NCBI RefSeq assembly: GCF_016009175.1
Contig: NZ_JADUCM010000030.1
Coordinates: 1-64,000, forward strand
From: Pseudomonas alkylphenolica
GTDB lineage: Bacteria; Pseudomonadota; Gammaproteobacteria; Pseudomonadales; Pseudomonadaceae
DNA: 64,000 bases
Direction: 5' to 3'
The position numbers were made by a program, and so were the translations under genes. Of this stretch, positions 17,245-24,444 are shown in pieces (the first letter of the stretch is position 1; each line of letters opens with the position of its first letter). The notes below the pieces were generated by a model. The model ran no database searches. It was given only the letters and a program-made list of their open reading frames with translations, and was not told the DNA's origin.

Positions 17245-17730
17245 ATGAGCGACACACTGCTGAACATTCCCTGCGTCACCCTCAAGGGTGAACACAAGCA
17301 CCTGGGGGATTTCCCCGGCAAGGCCTTGCTGGTGGTCAACACCGCCAGCCAGTGCGGCTTTACTCCGCAGTACAAGGGCCTTGAGCAGCTCTGGCAGCGC
17401 TACCGCGAGCGCGGCCTGGTGGTGCTGGGCTTTCCGTGCAATCAATTCGGCAAGCAGGAGCCGGGTGACGCCCGTGACATCGCCCAGTTCTGTGAGCTGA
17501 ACTTTGGTGTCAGCTTTCCACTGTTTGCCAAGATCGAGGTCAATGGCAACGGGGCGCATCCGCTGTTTGTCGAGCTGAAAAAACGCGCGCCCGGCTTGTT
17601 TGGCTCGCAAAAGGTCAAATGGAACTTCACCAAGTTCCTCGTCGACCCGGCAAGCGGCAAGGTCACGCGTTTCGCCCCGAGCACCAAGCCCGATGCACTG
17701 GCCGGCTCGATCGAAGCGTTGCTCAGGTAG
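17245..17730 (+). CDS. Glutathione peroxidase family protein
   Basis: 161 residues. It reduces peroxides using a cysteine in place of selenocysteine: C37 in NTASQCGFTPQY. The other family motifs are GFPCNQFGKQEPG and KWNFTKFLVD (the catalytic tetrad glutamine, tryptophan and asparagine). Bacterial members usually draw electrons from thioredoxin rather than glutathione. GAGGAGG lies ahead of ATG 17245. The stop overlaps the convergent sagS gene by 8 bp, leaving no room for the MarR gene ospR that sits between these two in P. aeruginosa. Confidence 0.93.
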   Translation: MSDTLLNIPCVTLKGEHKHLGDFPGKALLVVNTASQCGFTPQYKGLEQLWQRYRERGLVVLGFPCNQFGKQEPGDARDIAQFCELNFGVSFPLFAKIEVNGNGAHPLFVELKKRAPGLFGSQKVKWNFTKFLVDPASGKVTRFAPSTKPDALAGSIEALLR

Positions 17731-20038
17731 TGGTCAGCGGCACCCAGTGGTCGATCAGGGCCAGTAGTTCTTCGCGTCGAAACGGTTTGGCCAGGTAGTC
17801 ATTCATGCCTGCAGCGCGGCAGCGTTCGCGCTCTTCGGGCATGGCGTTGGCGGTCAGGGCGACGATGGGCAGGTCTGGCCAGCGTCCGCTCTGGCGGATG
17901 CGTCGGCTGGCTTCATAGCCGTTCATGACCGGCATGTTGCAGTCCATCAACACCAGGTCGAAAGTGGTCCGCTCGAGGTGCTCCAGGGCCTCGGCACCAT
18001 GAGCGGCGATGGCCACCTCGCAGCCGAGCTTGCTCAGCATGCCCTTGGCTACCAGTTGGTTCACCGGGTTGTCCTCCACCAGCAGAATGCGCGCGCGACG
18101 GCTGTGCTGGGTACTCCCTCGGGTGTGGGCGTCGCTTTGGTCCTTGCCGTGCAGGCTGCGCCGCAAGATCTGGTACAGCGCGTTGCGGGCCAGTGGCCGG
18201 GCCAGTTGCTGCAACGGGGCAAGGTGCGCGGCCTGCTCGCCCGGCAGAAAATTTCCGTAGGCGGTCACCAGCAGGATCGGTGCGATAACCTCGGGGCGAA
18301 GGGTGAACAGGCTGTCGAGGTCGTCGGTGATGACCAGATCGGCATTCGCCGCGACCAATTGATCGACGCGGTCGTAACGCCGCACGTCCAGCCCCCAGCC
18401 CGGGAGCAGGGTAGACAGCAGTTCCGTCAGGCCGCTGCTGATGTCGCTGAGCACGGCAATGTTGCCGTACAGGCGCTCGGCGGGTACCGCTGCGGTGTGG
18501 CTGAGCAATGGCAGCTCGGCGGTGAACTGGCTGCCAAAGCCCGCTTCGGAGCTGATGCTCAGCCGCCCGCGCATGGCCTCACAAAGGTTGTTGGTCAGGG
18601 CCAGCCCCAGGCCGGTACCGCCATATTGCCGGGTAATGCCGACGCCTGCCTGGGTAAAGGGCTGGAAGATGCGCGCCTGGGCTTCGTGGGCGATGCCGAT
18701 ACCGGTGTCGCAGACATCCAGGCGCACGCCGCCTTTATAGGTACTCAGGCGTACATCAACACGACCGAAACGGGTGAACTTCAAGGCATTGGACAACAGG
18801 TTGCTGACGATCTGCCGTACGCGGGTGGGGTCACCCAGCACCATTGCAGGGAAATCCGGGTCGATCAGGCAGGTTAGCTCGACACTGGCGGCGGCGTTCT
18901 GCGACAACAGGTTGGCGGTGTCCTCGACCAGGGCACCGAGGTCGAACGGGATGCGCTCCAGCTCCAGCTGACCGGCGTCGAACTTGGACAGGTCGAGAAT
19001 ATCGTTCAGCAACTCCACCAGCACCTTGCCCGAGTCGTGGGCGATCGACAGCTGCTGGCGTTGCTCGGCGTTGAGCGGGCTGTCGAGGGACAGCGCAATC
19101 ATCCCCAGCAGGCCGTTGAGCGGGGTGCGGATCTCATGGCTCATGTTGGCCAGAAAAGCCGCCCGCGCCTGGGCCATGTCCAGGGCGCGCCGGCGTGCGT
19201 CTTCAAGCTCTTCATTGGACTGGCTCAGGCGCGTGTTGCTGGCCTTGAGTTCATCGGTGCGTGCTGAAACGATGTTCTCCAGCTCGCCGAGGTATTCGGT
19301 CAGCCGGTTTTCAGCGGCGCGACGCTGCTGGATTTCCGTGGCCATGCTGACGAACTGCTGGTTGGCGACTTTCACCAGCACACCGATTTCATCGTGTTCA
19401 TGGCCGGGCGGGAAATGCAGTTTCGACTGCTCCGGTTGCCGCGGGTCGCGGCTGGCCAGGGCGCTGATCACGCGCACCAGCGGTTTGGTCAGCATGAAAT
19501 AGAACAGGGCGAGCAGAATGCCGGTAAGGATCAGGCTGCGGATAAAGCCGTTGAGCAGGGTGACTTCGGCGCGCTTGAGAAAGCGGCCACCAAAAGCGAA
19601 GGTGTCGACTTCCAGGTACAGGGTGCCGAGGTATTCATCGGGCATGTGGCTGAGGAACAGCGGGTCCTGAAAATTTCGGCTTTCACCGAACAGAAAGTCG
19701 CTGATGGCGCGGTAGCTGTTGTCCTCGCGCGGGCGCTGTACATCAGCCAGTACCGTGTCGTTGTTGTCGATCAGGCGCGCGCGGGTGATGGCCGGTGATT
19801 GCAGCAGGCCGCCGGTCAGTTCCTGGGCCAGTTCGGCGTCGATGTTGTAGGCGATGCGCGAGGCCGGGTTGTGGCTGATTTGCAGCAGGGTACGCATCTC
19901 ACGGTTGATGGAGGCGTCTTCGCTGGCATAATCGATGCCGATCTGAATGAGACTGAGCAATGTACCCAGGATGAAGCCGACCAGGACCGTCAGCCGGGCT
20001 TGCTTGTAGGACAGGCGATTGGTGAACTTGATATCCAT
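17723..20038 (-). CDS. sagS: Hybrid sensor kinase SagS
   Basis: 771 residues from ATG 20038; an alternative ATG at 20080 would add 14. The order is an N-terminal membrane helix (about 14-35), a periplasmic sensor region (about 36-165), a second helix (about 168-188), a linker with coiled coil, HisKA with SHEIRTPLNG, HATPase with NLLSNALKF, DTGIGI and GGTGLGLAL, a degenerate middle receiver-like segment, and a C-terminal receiver with the phosphoacceptor in LVLMDCNMPVMNGYE. In P. aeruginosa SagS acts with HptB and BfiS at the planktonic-to-biofilm switch. The position next to gpx supports the name. Confidence 0.88.
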   Translation of the reverse strand: MDIKFTNRLSYKQARLTVLVGFILGTLLSLIQIGIDYASEDASINREMRTLLQISHNPASRIAYNIDAELAQELTGGLLQSPAITRARLIDNNDTVLADVQRPREDNSYRAISDFLFGESRNFQDPLFLSHMPDEYLGTLYLEVDTFAFGGRFLKRAEVTLLNGFIRSLILTGILLALFYFMLTKPLVRVISALASRDPRQPEQSKLHFPPGHEHDEIGVLVKVANQQFVSMATEIQQRRAAENRLTEYLGELENIVSARTDELKASNTRLSQSNEELEDARRRALDMAQARAAFLANMSHEIRTPLNGLLGMIALSLDSPLNAEQRQQLSIAHDSGKVLVELLNDILDLSKFDAGQLELERIPFDLGALVEDTANLLSQNAAASVELTCLIDPDFPAMVLGDPTRVRQIVSNLLSNALKFTRFGRVDVRLSTYKGGVRLDVCDTGIGIAHEAQARIFQPFTQAGVGITRQYGGTGLGLALTNNLCEAMRGRLSISSEAGFGSQFTAELPLLSHTAAVPAERLYGNIAVLSDISSGLTELLSTLLPGWGLDVRRYDRVDQLVAANADLVITDDLDSLFTLRPEVIAPILLVTAYGNFLPGEQAAHLAPLQQLARPLARNALYQILRRSLHGKDQSDAHTRGSTQHSRRARILLVEDNPVNQLVAKGMLSKLGCEVAIAAHGAEALEHLERTTFDLVLMDCNMPVMNGYEASRRIRQSGRWPDLPIVALTANAMPEERERCRAAGMNDYLAKPFRREELLALIDHWVPLTTT

Positions 20039-20162
20039 GAGTCCCGAGCCAGTTTCACGTTCCGTGCGCTGCGCAAGCATAGCCGATCAGTCCCGGCTGC
20101 TGGCACGCCCTGTCACACATTCAGCCGTGCATTTGTCTTTGAATCAGCCCTGAGGATCCGTA

Positions 20163-21053
20163 GTGGACGCTCGATTGACCAGCTTTCTGGAGCGCGCCGA
20201 AGCCGTGCTCGCCCGACTTGAACCCTTGTTGCCAGCGCCACGGCCAGCGATAGACTGGCAGCAGTGCCTGGCTGCGCGCTGGCAGCGCGATGGCCGCAGT
20301 GGCTACCTGTTGCCGCTTGAGGTCAGCCTCGACATGCGTTTGTCGGACCTGATCGGTGTAGACCGCCAGCGAGATCAGTTGGGTCGCAACACCCGCCAGT
20401 TCCTCGATGGCATGCCTGCCAACCATGCCTTGTTGTGGGGCTCGCGGGGCACGGGCAAATCGTCGTTGGTGCGCGCGCTGCTGGCCGAGCATGCCGGGGC
20501 CGGTTTGCGCCTGATTGAAATCGAGCGCGATCACCTGGCTGACTTGCCACGGGTGGTGGAGCAACTGAGCAAGCTGCCGCAGCGCTTTGTATTGTTTTGC
20601 GATGACTTGTCGTTCGAAGCCGGGGAGGGCGATTACCGGGTGCTGAAAAGCGTGCTCGATGGGTCGCTGGAACAGGCTCCCGACAATGTGCTGCTGTACG
20701 CCACTTCCAACCGCCGCCACTTGGTGCCGGAAAAACAGAGCGACAATGAAAACTGGAAGATGGTCGACGGTGAACTGCACCCCAATGAAGCCGTTGAAGA
20801 CAAGATCGCCTTGTCTGACCGTTTCGGTTTGTGGCTGTCGTTCTACCCCTTCACCCAGGAACATTTCCTCAATGTGGTGGAACACTGGATTGGCCAGTTG
20901 GCCAGCGCCGCCGGCTTGACCTGGCAGCGTGACGAAGCACTGGAAATTCTCGCCGTGCGCTGGGCAACCGGCCGTGGTAACCGTAATGGCCGTTGTGCCT
21001 ATCAGTTCGCCCGTTACTGGGTTGGGCTGCAATTGTTGGAGCAAAATAAATGA
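20163..21053 (+). CDS. DUF815-family AAA ATPase
   Basis: 296 residues. Walker A is GSRGTGKSS (about 98-106) and the Walker B-like acid segment is FVLFCDDLSF. VLLYATSNRRHLVPE and DRFGLWLSFYPFTQEHFL are typical of this uncharacterised family of P-loop ATPases. The start is GTG 20163 with GAGGA six bases upstream. Its last four bases overlap msrC (ATGA), so the two are translationally coupled, which hints at a link with repair of oxidative damage. Biochemical function is not known. Confidence 0.85.
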   Translation: MDARLTSFLERAEAVLARLEPLLPAPRPAIDWQQCLAARWQRDGRSGYLLPLEVSLDMRLSDLIGVDRQRDQLGRNTRQFLDGMPANHALLWGSRGTGKSSLVRALLAEHAGAGLRLIEIERDHLADLPRVVEQLSKLPQRFVLFCDDLSFEAGEGDYRVLKSVLDGSLEQAPDNVLLYATSNRRHLVPEKQSDNENWKMVDGELHPNEAVEDKIALSDRFGLWLSFYPFTQEHFLNVVEHWIGQLASAAGLTWQRDEALEILAVRWATGRGNRNGRCAYQFARYWVGLQLLEQNK

Positions 21054-21532
21054 TTGACCTGAATGCTTCTGGCGCTGGCCTTGAAGGGTACGGCCTGCTG
21101 GCTGCACAGCTGGAAGCCTTGTTTGCCGACGAGCGCGACTTTATTGCCAATGCCGCGCAGTTTTCGGCGTTTCTCTACAGCCAGGTCGAAGACCTGAATT
21201 GGGCAGGGTTCTACCTCAACCGCAATGAAGAGCTGGTATTGGGGCCGTTTCAGGGGCAGGTTGCCTGTGTGCGGATTCCGTTCGGGCGTGGCGTGTGCGG
21301 CGCAGCAGCGACCAGTCGCCAGACCCAGCGGGTCGAGGACGTGCATGCGTTCCCGGGGCACATCGCCTGTGACAGCGCATCGAACAGCGAGCTGGTGATA
21401 CCGCTGGTCAAGGAGGGGCGTCTGATTGGCGTGCTGGATCTGGATAGCCCGAAACTGGCGCGCTTCTCTGAAGCAGATCAGGCAGGGCTGGAGCGTCTGG
21501 CCGGGATCTTCTTGCGTCTGACCGATTGCTGA
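21050..21532 (+). CDS. msrC: Free methionine-R-sulfoxide reductase MsrC
   Basis: 160 residues, a single GAF domain. It reduces free (not protein-bound) methionine-R-sulfoxide. The conserved cysteines occur in VACVRIPFGRGVCGAA (two) and HIACDSASNSELVIPL (one), the fRMsr pattern, with NWAGFYL near the N-terminus. It is coupled to the upstream ATPase gene and followed by a REP pair. Confidence 0.93.
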   Translation: MIDLNASGAGLEGYGLLAAQLEALFADERDFIANAAQFSAFLYSQVEDLNWAGFYLNRNEELVLGPFQGQVACVRIPFGRGVCGAAATSRQTQRVEDVHAFPGHIACDSASNSELVIPLVKEGRLIGVLDLDSPKLARFSEADQAGLERLAGIFLRLTDC

Positions 21533-21544
21533 TTAGCCGCCCTT

Positions 21545-21656
21545 TGTAGGAGCTGGCGAAGCCTGCGATGGGCTGCACAGCAGCCCCGAAGACCGTATAG
21601 GCTGACAGAATCTGCGACCGCTGCGCGCTCGATCGCAGGCTACGCCAGCTCCTACA
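21545..21656. repeat. REP pair (inverted, about 25-bp arms)
   Basis: The left arm TGTAGGAGCTGGCGAAGCC... (21545-21570) is repeated inverted at 21632-21656 (...GGCTACGCCAGCTCCTACA), with a 61-bp spacer holding small internal palindromes. It lies between convergent genes, and its left arm is related to the degenerate copy at 119-138. Confidence 0.85.
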
Positions 21657-21668
21657 TGGACGGCAGCA

Positions 21669-22436
21669 TCAGTCGTAGATGACCTTCTTCTTCCAGTCTT
21701 CGCTACCGTCGGTCTTCAGGCCTTCGGTCAGCTCATTGACTTCATCTTCTGCCGGCTCTAGCTGGCTCAATACCTGGGCATTGGCACGGGCCAGCAGCTT
21801 TTCCAGGTACTCGAGCTGCTCGCGGTACAGCGCCGGGTCCGGTTGTTTGCGCAGGTATTGAACGCCGCGTTCAAACGCCAGGCGCGCATGCCCTGGCTGG
21901 CTCTGCTGCAACGCCTGCTGGCCGAGGTTGTTGAAAAATTCGATGTGCAGCAGCACCAGAATGTGGCGAATTTCCTTGACCCAGTACTTGGCCTCGTTTG
22001 TAGGCAAAAAGCCTTCTTGTGCGGCGCGGGTGATCTGGTTGTGCATGCCTTCCAATAGAAAGCGTACGTCCTTGGCCCGGGCTTCGGTCTGGATCGGGGC
22101 GGGCGGGTTGTTCACCGGCAAGGCTTCACCCTGGGCGATCAGGCCTTCGAGCTCGGCAATGCGGGCGCGAATCTCGCGGCTGTTTTTATCCAGTGCCAGC
22201 TGGCGCTGGTTAAGGTTCAGTTCAAGGCGGGTGAGCAGCAGCTTCAAGGCCGGGGTCATCAGCTGGCCGGGGAAGGTCTCGGTGATCTCGCCACAGCGAC
22301 GCAAGCGGTCGGCCAGCTCGATCTTCAGCCGGGCACGCTCAAGCTTGTTGTTCTCGACCACATTGTTGAGGTAGCCGATCACGATCAGTAACGCGATCCC
22401 CGCTACTATAAGCAGGGTGATCATAAGTGGTGTCAC
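21669..22436 (-). CDS. Conserved hypothetical membrane-anchored protein
   Basis: 255 residues. One N-terminal membrane helix (about 4-24) precedes a long, mostly helical cytoplasmic region with coiled-coil character (about 28-60 and 75-110) and TPR-like helices later (FNNLGQQALQQSQPGHARLAF). A tryptophan/lysine-rich tail ends in KKKVIYD. A second ATG 12 bases downstream is possible. I do not recognise a characterised family. It stands alone between the REP pair and the tRNA operon promoter. Confidence 0.8.
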   Translation of the reverse strand: MTPLMITLLIVAGIALLIVIGYLNNVVENNKLERARLKIELADRLRRCGEITETFPGQLMTPALKLLLTRLELNLNQRQLALDKNSREIRARIAELEGLIAQGEALPVNNPPAPIQTEARAKDVRFLLEGMHNQITRAAQEGFLPTNEAKYWVKEIRHILVLLHIEFFNNLGQQALQQSQPGHARLAFERGVQYLRKQPDPALYREQLEYLEKLLARANAQVLSQLEPAEDEVNELTEGLKTDGSEDWKKKVIYD

Positions 22437-22611
22437 CGTTAACGCCTCATACAGGATGATTTACCGTTTGAGTGTAGTGGCTTAGCTTTGGGGCGGATAG
22501 AGCTGTTTAGGGTCGTCAAAAAATAATCGTCAAGGCGCAGGCGCGCAACCCCCCCGCGCGCCCTGATGAACGCCGGGAAGTCATTGATTTAAATAAATTT
22601 ATCGACAGGGG

Positions 22612-22640
22612 TTGACGGCTTCTCAAAGCATCCATAGAAT
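22612..22640 (+). promoter_or_regulatory. Promoter of the tRNA Glu-Gly operon
   Basis: TTGACG (22612-22617), a 17-base spacer, then TAGAAT (22635-22640) and a GC-rich discriminator GCGCGCC. This is a strong sigma-70 promoter with the discriminator type associated with stringent control. The rest of 22437-22701 shows no gene. Confidence 0.85.
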
Positions 22641-22701
22641 GCGCGCCACTTGCAGCGTAAAGCACACAGCGAAACGCGGCAGGGAGTGAATGTTGTAGTG
22701 T

Positions 22702-22777
22702 GTCCCCTTCGTCTAGTGGCCTAGGACACCGCCCTTTCACGGCGGTAACAGGGGTTCGAGTCCCCTAGGGGACGCCA
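22702..22777 (+). tRNA. tRNA-Glu (UUC), copy 1
   Basis: 76 nt with encoded CCA. The acceptor stem GTCCCCT pairs with AGGGGAC, the anticodon loop reads CTTTCAC (anticodon TTC) and the T arm is GGGGTTCGAGTCCCC. Confidence 0.98.
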
Positions 22778-22779
22778 AT

Positions 22780-22855
<76 letters not shown>

Positions 22856-22943
22856 GTTTCCACGGCAACGCTTAACGGCGGGGCTGGAAAAAGAAATCCA
22901 GGATTTTTCGAAAGGAAGCCTGGTGCGCTGCAAAGCGTTGTGT

Positions 22944-23019
22944 GTCCCCTTCGTCTAGTGGCCTAGGACACCGCCCTTTCACGGCGGTAACAGGGGTTCG
23001 AGTCCCCTAGGGGACGCCA
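22944..23019 (+). tRNA. tRNA-Glu (UUC), copy 2
   Basis: Identical in sequence to the copy at 22702. An 88-base spacer after the first Glu-Gly pair shows no coding content. Confidence 0.98.
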
Positions 23020-23022
23020 TTT

Positions 23023-23098
<76 letters not shown>

Positions 23099-23183
23099 GT
23101 ATAAAGCTGTGGCGTTCATGACGGTACAGGGTGGTGAAGGTCGTAAAGGCGCTTCACGCCGATTAGCGGTAAAGCTTCACATT

Positions 23184-23259
<76 letters not shown>

Positions 23260-23270
23260 AACGTAAGACG

Positions 23271-23299
23271 AAAAAAGGGACCTCTGGTCCCTTTTTTTT
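23271..23299 (+). terminator. Terminator of the tRNA operon
   Basis: GGGACC-TCT-GGTCCC stem with A6 before and T8 after, 11 bases past the last tRNA. Confidence 0.92.
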
Positions 23300-23352
23300 C
23301 GTCCCCATTTTTTGCCCTGGCGCAACGCCCCTGAACCAGGGGCGTTGCCTGC

Positions 23353-24444
23353 TCAGCGGTAGCTGACGGTGAAGTTCAGCGCACCTTCAGCCACGCCGGG
23401 CGTCACCTTCGGCTCGGTCTGTACAAATCGCGCGCGAAAGTCCAGACGCGTCAGACCAATGTCGAGTTCCTTCATCAATTGATCCGACTGCAAGGGCATG
23501 GGCGAATTGTCACTGCGCAGAATCTGAATGCCTATGCCCTTGGCGCCCTCGTCTCCCTCTGCTGTGGTCAGGCTGAACAGGCCCTGGTCGGCGTCGATAG
23601 GCGTAGAGCCTTTAACGCCGTCGAGAAAAATATACACATCCGCGCGCTTGGCACCTGGGGTGCTGTTGTCTTCGCAGTCGTTGAGGGTGATATGGAAGGG
23701 AATGGCCGGCGTGTGTGTGCCGATTCCCTTGAAGTCATCGACGCTGTAATCCCCCAGCAGCACAGGATCGGCACTCACGGCGTCGGCTTTCAAGGTGCAC
23801 TGTGCGCGATTGACGGTTGCCTTGACCCGGTAATCCATGACTTTGCCCAGGGTATGAATAAAGCCATGGAACACCTCCTGATCAATTCGCTGCGGGCCCG
23901 GGTCGATGTCACCGATCTTGATGAACATGGCCTCGCCGTAAACGGCGCGTAGCGGCATGCCGATCGCGGTGTCCTGAGTCATGGCCCCGGAGTAGGGAAT
24001 GGCGGTGCCGTCGTCGGGGGTAAAGGTGTTGCTGGCAGAGCCATCGTAGGGGTAGATGAGATCGATGAACACGCCTACGCCCTTGATGTTGGTTTCCATC
24101 ACCCGGCCATCCACCGGCTTGCCTCCGACGGGCGGCAGGCTGCCGGCGAACAGCGGGGCGGAGTTGGGTAGCCTGGCTGTCACCGGGATGACAGGGTCAT
24201 AAAAGCAGGTCAGGATCGCCCCTTGGTCATTGGTGGTGAACAGATTGGCCTTGCCGATGAGCGCGCCGATTGGCGCGTCGCGCGGAACCCAGAATGTGCC
24301 CATATCGCGTTGGAAGGTCATATAGGTCGGGCTGCCACTGCCCCAATCACATCGGGCCTGCGCGCTGGTGGATGCCAGCCAGAGTGCAAGGTTGCAGAAG
24401 GTCAAGGCGAGCGGGCGCATGTAGTGGCGACGGGGCGAGGTCAT
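23353..24444 (-). CDS. Fimbrial tip adhesin of a chaperone-usher system
   Basis: 363 residues with a signal peptide (about 1-30, ending ...STSAQA before RCDWGSG). It is about twice the length of a pilin, as expected for a two-domain tip adhesin: an N-terminal receptor-binding half (about 31-205) with cysteines in RCDWG and LTCFYDP, and a C-terminal pilin half (about 210-363) with a cysteine pair (AQCTLKA, LNDCEDN) and the pilin-like ending GALNFTVSYR used for donor-strand exchange. It overlaps the usher gene by four bases (ATGA) and is the last gene of the locus. The receptor is unknown. Confidence 0.82.
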   Translation of the reverse strand: MTSPRRHYMRPLALTFCNLALWLASTSAQARCDWGSGSPTYMTFQRDMGTFWVPRDAPIGALIGKANLFTTNDQGAILTCFYDPVIPVTARLPNSAPLFAGSLPPVGGKPVDGRVMETNIKGVGVFIDLIYPYDGSASNTFTPDDGTAIPYSGAMTQDTAIGMPLRAVYGEAMFIKIGDIDPGPQRIDQEVFHGFIHTLGKVMDYRVKATVNRAQCTLKADAVSADPVLLGDYSVDDFKGIGTHTPAIPFHITLNDCEDNSTPGAKRADVYIFLDGVKGSTPIDADQGLFSLTTAEGDEGAKGIGIQILRSDNSPMPLQSDQLMKELDIGLTRLDFRARFVQTEPKVTPGVAEGALNFTVSYR

